Shown piece by piece: positions 41,932 to 50,664 of a stretch of 64,000 bases of DNA. Every line of letters starts with the position of its first letter. Position 1 is the stretch's first letter. The stretch comes from Halomonas alkaliantarctica. GTDB taxonomy: Bacteria; Pseudomonadota; Gammaproteobacteria; Pseudomonadales; Halomonadaceae. The position numbers and the translations under genes are program-made. The notes below the pieces were generated by a model. The model was not told the origin of the DNA. It did no database searches and worked only from the letters and a program-made list of their open reading frames with translations. The stretch is taken from assembly GCF_029854215.1 (NCBI RefSeq), contig NZ_CP122961.1, positions 868,001 through 932,000 on the forward strand, written 5' to 3'.

Positions 41932-43398
41932 ATGTACCGCTTACCCCGGTTTATCGTCCTAGCCAAGTGGGTGCCCAGCACCTTAGCCCAAAGCAGTTGC
42001 TTACTGTTTCTCCTGGCGGCGCCCTTGCAGGCAGCCGAATCATCTACCCAAGATGACCCCATTCAGTTGACGCCTATACAGACCTCACCCATGAGTGGCG
42101 GGAATGGCTCGGTGGAGCAGTTTGACCACAACGCCTATTCGCTGCCGCTGGGGAATATGTCGATGACCAAGCGGCTGGATTTCAGCGTTGGCAACAGCTT
42201 CTTTCGCAACCCTTGGGTGGCGGCGCCCGCCAGCACCGAGGCCCGGGATGGCCTGGGGCCACTGCTCAATACCAATAGCTGCCAGGGTTGCCACCTCAAA
42301 GATGGTCGGGGGCACCCACCCACTGGCGACGAAAATCCCATCGCGCTGTTTTTGCGCCTCTCGCTACCCGCTAGCCAAGCGGATTCAGAAACACTGGAGC
42401 AGCGGGGCGCGCTTCCGGTACCTAACTACGGCTTGCAACTACAAACCGCGGCAATTAGCGGTGCCAAGCCCGAAGCCAAACTAGTGATTGAGTACCGCCC
42501 TCGGGAAGTGAGCGTCACCGATGGCTCCAGCGTCACCTTGCAGGAGCCGATCTACTCGATTGCCGAGCCCGCCTACGGAGAGCTGCCCGAGTCGCTGCAA
42601 ACCTCACCGCGGCTGGCGCCGCCCATGATCGGCTTGGGCCTGCTTGAAGCGATCCCCGAAGCCGACCTGATGGCGGCCGCCGACCCTGACGACACCGATG
42701 GTGACGGTATTTCCGGTCGCGCCAACCGCGTTTGGGATGCGCGCAGTGGTACTACGGTCATGGGGCGCTTCGGCTGGAAAGCGGGCGAGCCCAGCATCGA
42801 GCAACAAGGCCTGCACGCTTTCGCTGGGGATATGGGGTTGACCTCCAGCTTGGTGCCACATACCGATTGTATGGAGAGCCAGGGTTGCGATGCTTTTCCC
42901 AACGGTGGCACGCCTGAAGTCAGCGATGACGTGGCCGACTTCGTTACCTTTTACGCCTCTAGCCTTGCGGTGCCGATGCGCCGCCATATGGATGACCCGG
43001 CGGTGAAGCAGGGCGCTGAGAGATTTAACGCGCTGGGCTGCGCGAGCTGCCATACGCCGCGCCATCGCACCGACGCGAACGCCGCCCGTCCAGCGCTGGC
43101 TGGACAGGAAATATGGCCCTATAGTGATCTGCTGCTTCATGACCTGGGCGAGGCCCTGGCCGATCACCGCAGCGAGTTCCAGGCCGATGGCCGCGAATGG
43201 CGCACGCCGCCCCTATGGGGTATCGGCTTGGCGCAAACGGTGAATCCTCGGGCTGGCTTTCTCCACGATGGTCGCGCTCGTACCCTGGAAGAGGCGATAC
43301 TTTGGCACGGTGGCGAGGCAGAAAGCGCTACCCAGGGCTATCGAGCATTGCCTGCTGATCAGCGAGCGGAGCTTATCCGTTTCCTAGAGTCTCTGTAA
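41932..43398 (+). CDS. Di-haem c-type cytochrome (DUF1111, thiol oxidoreductase-like)
   Basis: I take ATG 41932 (AAGG upstream), giving 488 residues with a signal peptide (SSCLLFLLAAPLQAA). Two CxxCH haem sites are present: NSCQGCHLKDGRGHPP near 98-113 and GCASCHTPRH near 365-374. Between them is the DUF1111 body with GRFGWKAGEPSIEQQ. The protein is periplasmic. Genes of this family occur in Pseudomonas and relatives with imelysin proteins and are thought to serve iron handling by redox change. That role is an inference. Confidence 0.88.
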   Translation: MYRLPRFIVLAKWVPSTLAQSSCLLFLLAAPLQAAESSTQDDPIQLTPIQTSPMSGGNGSVEQFDHNAYSLPLGNMSMTKRLDFSVGNSFFRNPWVAAPASTEARDGLGPLLNTNSCQGCHLKDGRGHPPTGDENPIALFLRLSLPASQADSETLEQRGALPVPNYGLQLQTAAISGAKPEAKLVIEYRPREVSVTDGSSVTLQEPIYSIAEPAYGELPESLQTSPRLAPPMIGLGLLEAIPEADLMAAADPDDTDGDGISGRANRVWDARSGTTVMGRFGWKAGEPSIEQQGLHAFAGDMGLTSSLVPHTDCMESQGCDAFPNGGTPEVSDDVADFVTFYASSLAVPMRRHMDDPAVKQGAERFNALGCASCHTPRHRTDANAARPALAGQEIWPYSDLLLHDLGEALADHRSEFQADGREWRTPPLWGIGLAQTVNPRAGFLHDGRARTLEEAILWHGGEAESATQGYRALPADQRAELIRFLESL

Positions 43399-43421
43399 GT
43401 CTTTGCTTTTAAGGAGTTAAT

Positions 43422-44447
43422 GTGATCGCTTCCCTTCGCCGATTGAGTTTGTTGGCCTGTACATTACTGGCCGCGCCGCTCTCCTTTGGCACGGACACTC
43501 CCACGCCCCGGGAAATGTGGCATGGCGCGGTGGAATTGCAGTATGCCGAATTGAACACTGCCTCTGAGCGTTTGGAAACCACTGCCGCGCGCTTTTGTCA
43601 GGGCTCTGATGAGGCGCTCAGGCTGCGCCTGGAAAATGACTGGCTGAGCGCCTATCAAGCCTGGCAGGCGGTGCGCTTTATCCAGTTTGGCCCCATTGAG
43701 CAGAACAGCCGAGGCTGGCAGCTGCAGTTCTGGCCGGACCGCAAAAATCTGGTGGGTAGCAAGGTGCGCGGCTGGTTGAAGGCAGACGAAGCCCCGGATG
43801 CCCAAGATATTGCCAATGACAGCGTGGCGATCCAAGGCTTTCCCGCCCTTGAATACTTGCTTTATGACGACGCCATGGACGAGCAGGCCCAGAGCGATCC
43901 TAGGGCCTGCTCGCTGATGCAAGCCATCACCACACATCTTGCAGATACCACGAGTGCTCTACATCGTGACTGGCAGGCATTTGGTGAGCATTATCTTGAT
44001 ACGGTTGATTACACAGAGACCACGCTGGCGAGTGCCATTCAGGCCCTCGAAATACTCGAAGATAAACGGCTCGGCGAACCGATGGGTCTCAAAGGCGCAC
44101 CCGCCAACGGCTACTTGGCGGAAGCCTGGCGAAGCGGGCAAACGGTTCGATTGGTAGAGAGTAGCTTGGAGGGCCTACGCACAGGCTTCTTACCGGGGCT
44201 CACCGCACTGTTGCGCGAGGCCGATGCGCTGCCGCTCGCCGAGGCGTTTCGTGACCAGTTGGATAAGACGCTCGCTCAGGCTAGCGAACAGCCGACGGGC
44301 TTGGTGCCCTCCCTTGAAGACGAAGAGGCATTTCGTGGTTTGCAGTCGCTCTACCTCGACGTCAGCCAGCTACGCCATCTGCTGGGTAACGAGATCGCTG
44401 GCGAACTCGGCTTGGTCCGCGGTTTTAACTCCAGCGATGGGGATTGA
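43422..44447 (+). CDS. Imelysin-family protein, second copy, with an altered metal-site motif
   Basis: The start is GTG at 43422 (AAGGAG upstream), giving 341 residues with a signal peptide (RRLSLLACTLLAAPLSFG). Imelysin features are present, but the GxHxxE site is GFPALEYLLYDD near 144-155, so the His is replaced. It lacks the acidic His-rich segment found in the first copy. It is the third gene of the operon; a 23-base gap precedes it, and the DUF1513 gene starts 3 bases after its stop. It probably works with the other three in iron acquisition. Confidence 0.87.
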   Translation: MIASLRRLSLLACTLLAAPLSFGTDTPTPREMWHGAVELQYAELNTASERLETTAARFCQGSDEALRLRLENDWLSAYQAWQAVRFIQFGPIEQNSRGWQLQFWPDRKNLVGSKVRGWLKADEAPDAQDIANDSVAIQGFPALEYLLYDDAMDEQAQSDPRACSLMQAITTHLADTTSALHRDWQAFGEHYLDTVDYTETTLASAIQALEILEDKRLGEPMGLKGAPANGYLAEAWRSGQTVRLVESSLEGLRTGFLPGLTALLREADALPLAEAFRDQLDKTLAQASEQPTGLVPSLEDEEAFRGLQSLYLDVSQLRHLLGNEIAGELGLVRGFNSSDGD

Positions 44448-44450
44448 GCC

Positions 44451-45539
44451 ATGCATCGACGGCAGGTACTTAAAGCAGGATTGGGCAGCGTCGCTATGAT
44501 GCTGACCCCGTTGAGCTGGGCACTGCCCGCGCGGGAGGAAGCCGCTTGGCTGTTCAGCGCAGTGGACGACCCCAGTGGAGGGCATTACATCGCCGGGGTA
44601 GCGCTGGATGGTCAGACCCGCTTTATGATCGAGGTGCCCGAGCGCTGCCACGGCGGCTGTTTACGGCCAGATTCACGCCAAGCGGTACTTTTTGCTCGTC
44701 GCCCTGGCACGCGGATGCATGTGATCGATGGCGACAGCCGTCAATTAGTCCATTCCATTGCGGCCGGGGAGGGTTATCACTTTTACGGGCATGGCGTGTT
44801 CGACCTGAACGGGCGCTACCTGTATGTCACCGCTAATCGCCTGGAGGACAGCGCCGGGCTGGTTCGGGTATACGACGCTAACAGCAACTACGCCCATGTG
44901 CGCGATATGCCGCTGGACGGTATTGGCCCCCATGAGCTTCGGCTGATGCCGGATGGCGACACTCTGGTCATCGGCCTGGGCGGCATTCAGACCCATCCTG
45001 ACTACGGTCGGGTAAAGCTCAACCTGGACACCATGGCACCGGCGCTGGTGCTCATGGATCGCCACAACGGCGAGATAATGGCCCGCCACACGCCTTCGCA
45101 CCACCAGCTTAGCTGCCGTCATCTGGATGTAGCGGAGGACGGTACAGTGATCGCTGGCTACCAGTTTGAAGGCCCAGAGTGGGAAACCCACCCGCTGATC
45201 TGCCGTCTGGATGCTACCGGGCACTTCTCAGAAATAGTGCTGGCCGAGGAGGTAACCGCCAGCCTGAAACACTACACCGCCAGCGTCGCGTTTAGCCGTA
45301 TCTCGGCCTATGTGTTGGTTACCGCTCCCCGCGGCAACCAAGTGCTGTTGCTGGATGCCGCGCAAGGCAACCTTGTTGCCAGCTTGGAGCTACCCGATGC
45401 TGCAGGCGCCCGCTGCGACGGCAACGGTGGCTTTCTGGTCTCCTCCGGCCAGGGTGGGCTCTACCGAGTAACGTCTGGTTCGGCAACGCCGGAGCTGCTC
45501 GCTAGCCTGGACCTTCGCTGGGATAATCATCTGACATAG
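44451..45539 (+). CDS. DUF1513 beta-propeller-like periplasmic protein
   Basis: The 362-residue product begins with MHRRQVLKAGLGSVAMMLT, a signal that resembles a Tat type. A propeller-like DUF1513 body follows, with HGGCLRPDSRQAVLFARRPG and GHGVFDLNGRYLYVTAN near 110. It is the last gene of the imelysin operon (3-base gap to the previous gene). DUF1513 proteins always occur in this gene set and their exact role is unknown; they may bind a metal or act as a chaperone for the imelysins. Confidence 0.87.
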   Translation: MHRRQVLKAGLGSVAMMLTPLSWALPAREEAAWLFSAVDDPSGGHYIAGVALDGQTRFMIEVPERCHGGCLRPDSRQAVLFARRPGTRMHVIDGDSRQLVHSIAAGEGYHFYGHGVFDLNGRYLYVTANRLEDSAGLVRVYDANSNYAHVRDMPLDGIGPHELRLMPDGDTLVIGLGGIQTHPDYGRVKLNLDTMAPALVLMDRHNGEIMARHTPSHHQLSCRHLDVAEDGTVIAGYQFEGPEWETHPLICRLDATGHFSEIVLAEEVTASLKHYTASVAFSRISAYVLVTAPRGNQVLLLDAAQGNLVASLELPDAAGARCDGNGGFLVSSGQGGLYRVTSGSATPELLASLDLRWDNHLT

Positions 45540-45622
45540 TCGCTAGGAATTGAATGGTGCCTTCTTGGTGAGTGTCGCTGCTGGTAGACTTCAGCGCTCT
45601 TTACAGGAAGGCAAGGAGCCTC

Positions 45623-47275
45623 ATGGAACTGCTGCGCTTAGTATTTCATCACTACCGCTGGCCCTTTTTAGGCGCCATTGCTTTGAGCCTATTGAGCGCT
45701 GGTTTAGGGGTCGGAGTGATTGCGTTCATCAATCAGCGGCTTATCGAAGTGGGCAGTATGGCGGCGCTGCCGCAATTTCTCGGCCTGCTGGCGGTGCTAC
45801 TGGCGGTCACACTCAGTACGCAACTTGCGCTGACGGTGCTGGGGCACCACTTTGTGTTTGATCTACGCTCGCGGCTGGTGAAGCGGATTCTCGACACCGA
45901 TATTGAGCGCTTGGAGCAGTTGGGTAACGCTACCTTGCTGGCCAGTTTGTCCAGCGATGTGCGTAACATCACTATTGGCTTTGTGCGTCTGCCGGAGCTA
46001 ATTCAGGGCGTGGTGCTAACGCTCGCCTCGGTGGCCTATTTGGCATGGCTCTCGCCGCAAATGGTGGTGATCACGGTGCTGTGGATCGCGTTCACCATGG
46101 GCGTGGGTTGGGTGCTTGTGTCGCGGGTGTATCGCCATTTTCGCCTCGTGCGTGAAAGCGAAGACAGTCTGTATAAAGATTTCCAGGCGGCCATTGAAGG
46201 GCGCAAAGAGCTGGCGCTAAACCGCGACCGTGCCCGGCGCTTTTATGATGAGCGCTATACCGCCAATGCCCGCGACTACCGTCACCACATTATTCGCGCC
46301 GATACCTACCACTTAAGCGCTAACAACTGGTCGAACATTATGATGTTGGGCGCCATCGGGGTGGTGTTTTTCCTCTCTAATGGGTTGGGCTGGGCGAATA
46401 CCACGGTGGCCTCCACCTTTGCGCTGACGCTGCTGTTTCTGCGCACGCCGCTGATCCAGGCGGTAGGCGCTTGGCCGACTTTGATCAGCGCTCAAGTGGC
46501 CTTTGATAAATTGAGCAGCTTGGAGCTCGCCGAGTACCAGCCAAGCTTTGCCGTCGACGATACCCTGGCCGATTGGCAGCGTCTTGAGCTTGAGGACGTC
46601 ACCTACCACTACCCGGACACTGCCCAGGGCGAGGGCTTCCAGGTGGGGCCTCTTAATATGACCCTAGAGCGCGGTGAGCAGGTGTTTCTGATCGGCGGCA
46701 ACGGCAGCGGTAAGTCGACTCTGGCAAGGCTGCTCTCGGGGTTATACCGCCCGCAAAGCGGCACTATTAAGATTGACGGGCAGGTGGTCACTGCTGCTCA
46801 GTGGGAAGCGTTTCGCGCTCGCTTTGCCAGCGTGTTTACCGATTTCCATCAGTTTGATCAGACCATGGGCCCTGAAGGCCTGCCTGCTGACCCGCTGGTC
46901 GTTGATACCTGGCTTGAGCGACTGCAGATGCAGCATAAATTGCAGTGGGAGGGTGATCGTGTCATCAACACCCAGCTCTCCCAGGGGCAGCGTAAGCGTC
47001 TGGCACTGCTACTAGCGATTGCCGAAAAACGCGATATTTTGCTCCTCGACGAGTGGGCGGCGGATCAAGACCCCCAGTTCCGCCGGCTGTTCTACCGCGA
47101 GCTGTTACCGCACTTGAAAGCCATGGGTAAAACCGTGTTTGCTATCAGCCATGACGACAGCTACTTCGTCCACGCTGATCGGTTGCTGGAGATGTCGAAG
47201 GGACAGCTAAGCGAGCTGAAAGGCGAGCAGCGTGCGCGGGCAAGCGAAGATGCTGTTGCGCAAATTAATATCTAA
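45623..47275 (+). CDS. Cyclic-peptide/siderophore exporter ABC protein (PvdE/SyrD type)
   Basis: The ATG at 45623 follows GCAAGGAGCCTC and gives 550 residues (an earlier GTG start has no ribosome binding site). The N-terminal membrane domain (about 1-320, six helices) is fused to one ATPase domain with Walker [11 protein letters not shown] near 358, signature [11 protein letters not shown] and Walker [14 protein letters not shown]. PvdE-type proteins move the acylated or ferribactin-like precursor of a siderophore to the periplasm. It lies just before fhuF and the siderophore regulators, which fits export of the product made by the NRPS genes downstream. Confidence 0.92.
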   Translation: MELLRLVFHHYRWPFLGAIALSLLSAGLGVGVIAFINQRLIEVGSMAALPQFLGLLAVLLAVTLSTQLALTVLGHHFVFDLRSRLVKRILDTDIERLEQLGNATLLASLSSDVRNITIGFVRLPELIQGVVLTLASVAYLAWLSPQMVVITVLWIAFTMGVGWVLVSRVYRHFRLVRESEDSLYKDFQAAIEGRKELALNRDRARRFYDERYTANARDYRHHIIRADTYHLSANNWSNIMMLGAIGVVFFLSNGLGWANTTVASTFALTLLFLRTPLIQAVGAWPTLISAQVAFDKLSSLELAEYQPSFAVDDTLADWQRLELEDVTYHYPDTAQGEGFQVGPLNMTLERGEQVFLIGGNGSGKSTLARLLSGLYRPQSGTIKIDGQVVTAAQWEAFRARFASVFTDFHQFDQTMGPEGLPADPLVVDTWLERLQMQHKLQWEGDRVINTQLSQGQRKRLALLLAIAEKRDILLLDEWAADQDPQFRRLFYRELLPHLKAMGKTVFAISHDDSYFVHADRLLEMSKGQLSELKGEQRARASEDAVAQINI

Positions 47276-47280
47276 CCGCT

Positions 47281-48069
47281 TTAACGGGCGGCCTGTTTGG
47301 CGCGCTTTCGCGCTTCCAGGTCGCAGCCCTCTAGCGGGCAGGTGCCGCAGGTATCAAACTCATCCAGTAAATAGCGCAGGCAGCAAAGCTTGCGTACCCG
47401 CTTAACTTCCTCATTACCCTTGGGCGTAAAGTAACGCACCGGCTGAAACAGCGGGTTGCGCTTGCCGTTGGGCAGGTTGCGGGCTTCCAGCAACGCCTTG
47501 GCGGCCTCAAACGCCTGCCGATTAGCAAGCGGGTGCTCGCCTAGTGCGTTGACGTAAAAGTCCAGGTAGCCACCGGCATTGCTCCAGAACACCCGCTGTG
47601 CAGCGCCGGAGATAGCCGCTAATTGCTCAATCAACGGTGCCCAGTGCTGCTCAATCAGGGTAGCAAAACGCTCAAACGGATCTTGAGTGGTTATCGGCGT
47701 GCCTTCGTGGGGCAACCACAGCCGCGAGGTGGCGCCCTTATCGTTAAAGATAACCTGCATGTCGTCCAGCCCCACCGGCAGGTCACGATTAAGCAGCAGG
47801 TTGGCTGTCAGCGTGGGAACGGTTAGCGCACTTAAGTGCCATTTCGACCAGATCGATACCACTGCCCGCTGGTCTCCGCCTGGGTACTCTTCTACGAAAC
47901 GGGAGAGATCCTCCCTGAGCCAATCGGCATTCCGCCAACGGGCTGTTTTGAAGGCTTCCAGCGGTGGCGTTCCACCTATTAACGGCGGCGTAAAGTTCGC
48001 CAACGGTCCGGTGTAGCAGGAAGCTAACGAAGGCTCGAACAGTTGTGGCTGGCGCAGAGCAGAGGGCAT
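47281..48069 (-). CDS. fhuF: FhuF-type siderophore-iron reductase
   Basis: The 262-residue protein has the FhuF fold and the C-terminal [2Fe-2S] motif C-C-x10-C-x2-C (KLCCLRYLLDEFDTCGTCPL, about 227-246). It reduces Fe(III) bound to hydroxamate siderophores in the cytoplasm and so frees Fe(II). Its stop is 5 bases from the exporter stop, so the genes converge. A Fur-like site lies 77 bases upstream of its start. It fits a siderophore with hydroxamate groups. Confidence 0.92.
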   Translation of the reverse strand: MPSALRQPQLFEPSLASCYTGPLANFTPPLIGGTPPLEAFKTARWRNADWLREDLSRFVEEYPGGDQRAVVSIWSKWHLSALTVPTLTANLLLNRDLPVGLDDMQVIFNDKGATSRLWLPHEGTPITTQDPFERFATLIEQHWAPLIEQLAAISGAAQRVFWSNAGGYLDFYVNALGEHPLANRQAFEAAKALLEARNLPNGKRNPLFQPVRYFTPKGNEEVKRVRKLCCLRYLLDEFDTCGTCPLEGCDLEARKRAKQAAR

Positions 48070-48145
48070 CGCGGGGCTCCATCACAGGGCTTTAACACAA
48101 GGTTTTGACACAGCACACAAGGAAAATATGGCATTCAGCTTAATC

Positions 48146-48164
48146 GATAATGCGTATCAGTTGA
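48146..48164. promoter_or_regulatory. Candidate Fur-box upstream of fhuF
   Basis: The 19-base sequence beginning GATAATGCG at 48146 agrees with the Fur consensus at about 12 positions, including the first seven (GATAATG). It lies 77 bases upstream of the fhuF start. Confidence 0.5.
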
Positions 48165-48218
48165 AGTATTTGATTGCGAATGAGTGCTTTTAAAAGTGTC
48201 AGGCCTTGGAGAATAGCG

Positions 48219-48986
48219 TTATTGCGCCACGGCGATATTGTGCTCTCCATTGGGGTGCTTCATGACCTGCATCGGTAAGCCATAAATAGCCTCTAAGGTG
48301 CTGCCGCACATCAAATTATCCGGACTGCCATGGGCCAACAAGCGACCGCTGTGCAGCGCCATTAGCTCATCGCAGTAACGCGAGGCCATGTTGATATCGT
48401 GGAGTACGATAATGACACCAAGATTTAGCTCATCGCAGAGCTTGCGAATCAGCGCCAGCACTTCAATTTGGTGGGCAATATCCAACGCCGCTAGAGGCTC
48501 ATCCAGCAGCAGGAAGCGGCTGCCCTGGGCGAGTAGCATCGCCAGCCATACCCTTTGGCGTTCACCACCAGAGAGCGTATCGACCAAGCGGTCGGCAAAG
48601 GCTTCGGTGTGGGTTAACGCAATGGCACGCTCTACAGCATCTTTATCTTTTTGGGTGTGGCGCCCCAGCAGCCCATGCCAGGGGTAGCGTCCAAAGGCGA
48701 CTAGCTCACGCCCGGTAAGACTTTCTGCACTGGGTAAATGCTGGGGCAGGTAAGCCACCTGACGGGCGAACTCGCGATTTCCCCAGTCACTCAGAGGGCG
48801 CTGATCAAAGTGAATTTCACCTTGGCTTACCGGCTGCTGCTGGGCCATTAGCTTGATCAGCGTCGACTTGCCTGAGCCGTTATGGCCAATCAGACCGTAA
48901 ACCTTGCCCTCATGAAAGCTGTGGTCAATGGGATTTAAAATCGGCTTGCCATTGATTTCAAAGGTAGCGCCTTTGACCTCGAACAT
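48219..48986 (-). CDS. FhuC/FepC-type ABC ATPase for ferric-siderophore import, without adjacent permease
   Basis: The 255-residue ATPase has Walker A GHNGSGKST (about 34-42), the Q-loop QHLPSAESLTG, signature LSGGERQRVWLAML and Walker B RFLLLDEPLAALD. Its best fit is the iron-siderophore import subfamily (DINMASRYCDELMALHSGRL is typical). No permease or binding-protein gene is adjacent. It therefore either pairs with a permease encoded elsewhere or works with the exporter; the first is more likely. Two Fur-like sequences lie in the 65 bases upstream. Confidence 0.87.
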   Translation of the reverse strand: MFEVKGATFEINGKPILNPIDHSFHEGKVYGLIGHNGSGKSTLIKLMAQQQPVSQGEIHFDQRPLSDWGNREFARQVAYLPQHLPSAESLTGRELVAFGRYPWHGLLGRHTQKDKDAVERAIALTHTEAFADRLVDTLSGGERQRVWLAMLLAQGSRFLLLDEPLAALDIAHQIEVLALIRKLCDELNLGVIIVLHDINMASRYCDELMALHSGRLLAHGSPDNLMCGSTLEAIYGLPMQVMKHPNGEHNIAVAQ

Positions 48987-49006
48987 GAATGACTCCTGGC
49001 GATAGG

Positions 49007-49051
49007 GTTAATGATAATGCCTCCATTCTAGTGCTAATGGTTCTCATTTTT
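49007..49051. promoter_or_regulatory. Two overlapping-type Fur-like sites before the ABC ATPase gene
   Basis: GTTAATGATAATGCC at 49007-49021 and GCTAATGGTTCTCATTTTT at 49033-49051 both resemble the Fur consensus; the second agrees at about 14 of 19 positions. They lie 21-65 bases upstream of the minus-strand ATPase start, exactly where a repressor would act. Confidence 0.55.
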
Positions 49052-49249
49052 AACAAAAAAAGTAAAAGATTTTATACTTTAGATGGCAAGCACAGTATTG
49101 AAATAGTTTTGCTAATTTTAATTTATATAACGCTGATTAATTTGTGCTTGAAAGGCTTGCTTTTGACATTTCGCTATTGAGATAAATCAACAAGCATATC
49201 GTTATAAAAAGTGGGTTAGTTTTCACCGGTTGACTTACCTTGGCTTAAC

Positions 49250-49268
49250 GCAAATAATAATTATTGCC
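49250..49268. promoter_or_regulatory. Palindromic Fur-like site before the ECF sigma gene
   Basis: GCAAATAATAATTATTGCC at 49250-49268 is nearly palindromic and agrees with the Fur consensus at about 12 positions. It lies 40 bases upstream of the GTG start at 49308 and inside the longer open frame that could start at 49230. This supports the downstream start. Confidence 0.5.
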
Positions 49269-49307
49269 ATTTATTCCGTGGTGTTAATCAAGGCAGGAGG
49301 CCGAGCT

Positions 49308-49835
49308 GTGGATACCCAGACCTGGAGCGCTGAGTTAGAAGACATCTTCGTTAATCAGCGGCCCCGGCTCTGTTGTGTCGCTGCAAGAGTCTTGGGCAAT
49401 GCTGATCAAGCCGATGATGTCGTGCAGGACGCCTATCTAAAAATTTCGGAAGCAACCACGCTTTTTGAGATAAAACAGCCCATATCCTACGTGTCACGGG
49501 TGGTGCGCAATCTCGCCATTGACCGCTGCCGCCGTTCCGCGTTTGAGTCAGCGCTGTTTGCAAAAGCAGAGGAGGGGGATAACGCCTCTTGTGCGTCACA
49601 CTCACCTGAGGTGATTGCCATTGATCGCCAGGCATTGGCCCAGGTGGTCGAATCGTTGAACGAACTGCCAGAGCGTACGCGACGCGCCTTTGAACTTTAT
49701 CGTTCGGGAAACCATACCCAGCGGGAAGTGGCGTTACAGCTAGGTGTTTCTACCACGTCAGTTAACTTTATGATTCGCGATGCACTGACTCATTGCCGCC
49801 AGTCACTGCATGGTCAGACGTTGCCTAATCGGTAA
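49308..49835 (+). CDS. ECF sigma factor (FecI/PvdS-like)
   Basis: The GTG at 49308 follows GGCAGGAGGCC and starts VDTQTWSAELEDIFVNQRPR, giving 175 residues. The open frame continues upstream to 49230, but that segment carries the Fur-like site and no family sequence. Region 2 is seen (ADDVVQDAYLKI near 40-51, then YVSRVVRNLAIDRCRR near 65-80) and region 4 (LNELPERTRRAFELYRSGNH, then LGVSTTSVNFMIRDAL). Such iron-starvation sigma factors drive siderophore genes. It is 123 bases before the DUF4880 gene and is likely the regulator of the NRPS operon. Fur would control it. Confidence 0.92.
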   Translation: MDTQTWSAELEDIFVNQRPRLCCVAARVLGNADQADDVVQDAYLKISEATTLFEIKQPISYVSRVVRNLAIDRCRRSAFESALFAKAEEGDNASCASHSPEVIAIDRQALAQVVESLNELPERTRRAFELYRSGNHTQREVALQLGVSTTSVNFMIRDALTHCRQSLHGQTLPNR

Positions 49836-49958
49836 GCCCACGTTCCGTCCCTTCTTTGTTGCCGCTTTGTTACACTGTCAGCAAATAGCGTTGATAATAT
49901 TACACGCTTCCCGAGACAGATATTCAGCAGGCCGCAATAGCGAGGTTTGACAGTAACG

Positions 49959-50165
49959 ATGGATAACGACAGCGGCGATGATGCCGTTTGGCAAACGGCG
50001 CTAGACTGGCTGATGCGCGAGCATGAAGAGACATTGAGCGATGCTGACCGCGAATCGCTCCATGCGTGGTTAGCGGCTTCTTCTCAGCACCGCCGTGTAT
50101 TTCGTGAAGCCGAACAGCTATGGCTGCTAACGGGGATGATTCCAAGTGGTGATGAGCGCAGCTGA
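49959..50165 (+). CDS. Short FecR-like protein, DUF4880 (N-terminal) domain only
   Basis: The 68-residue product (ATG 49959) consists of the N-terminal DUF4880 domain alone: AVWQTALDWLMREHEETL, then WLAASSQHRRVFREAEQLW. This is the cytoplasmic helical part of FecR-type regulators, which binds the sigma factor. The membrane helix and periplasmic FecR domain are absent and the gene ends with a clean stop. It follows the ECF sigma gene and may hold the sigma factor inactive in the cytosol. It could also be a pro-sigma or chaperone-like element. It is either a true minimal form or a truncated gene; no FecR remnant is seen downstream. Confidence 0.78.
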   Translation: MDNDSGDDAVWQTALDWLMREHEETLSDADRESLHAWLAASSQHRRVFREAEQLWLLTGMIPSGDERS

Positions 50166-50358
50166 TCAGCCACTGATTTTTTAACCTCCTTCTTCGATTT
50201 TCAGGCTAGCTCAATGGTCGCGAGCAAAAGCTGTTTTCCACTGGTGCAGTTTTTAGCCTGGCAAGGGTAATGCTATGCCGACGCCCTAGCGGCCCCTCTC
50301 CTTATTTTTTCTATTTTCTTCCCCAGCATTAAATTTTCTGACACCTCACTCGTCATTA

Positions 50359-50392
50359 GGTAATGAGAAGCAATTGCGTTTTATTTCTCATT
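50359..50392. promoter_or_regulatory. Candidate Fur-box and inverted repeat upstream of mbtH
   Basis: GGTAATGAGAAGCAATTGC at 50359-50377 agrees with the Fur consensus at about 13 positions. AATGAGAA at 50362-50369 also has an inverted partner TTCTCATT at 50385-50392, 15 bases away. The element lies 27-60 bases before the mbtH start and could carry the main control of the siderophore operon, by Fur, the ECF sigma factor or both. Confidence 0.5.
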
Positions 50393-50418
50393 TCTTAGGT
50401 AACGGTGAGGTTAGTTCC

Positions 50419-50664
50419 ATGACAAGCTGTTTTGATCGTGAAGATGGTGTCTTCCGCGTATTAGTCAACCACGAAGAGCAGTACTCCCTCTGGCCCGAGT
50501 GGAAAGCGATTCCCGCTGGCTGGACCGATACCGGTGTGCTCGGTGATAAGCCAACCTGCCTCGGCTACGTCGAAAAAACCTGGACCGATATGCGGCCATT
50601 GTCGCTACGCCAGTGGATGGATGCTCAGGCCAAAAGCGAGGCGGAGCAGGTGGATGCAGGTTAA
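50419..50664 (+). CDS. MbtH-like protein
   Basis: The ATG at 50419 gives 81 residues with the family signature: [12 protein letters not shown] near 18-29, [24 protein letters not shown] near 47-63. MbtH proteins bind adenylation domains of NRPSs and are needed for their activity or stability. It is the first gene of the siderophore biosynthesis operon and overlaps the thioesterase start by 11 bases. Confidence 0.95.
   Translation: MTSCFDREDGVFRVLVNHEEQYSLWPEWKAIPAGWTDTGVLGDKPTCLGYVEKTWTDMRPLSLRQWMDAQAKSEAEQVDAG

Noticed and set aside
49230..49307. Longer form of the ECF sigma factor starting at 49230
   Set aside because: The extra 26 residues are hydrophobic and unlike the family, and the stretch holds the Fur-like site; GTG 49308 has a good ribosome binding site.
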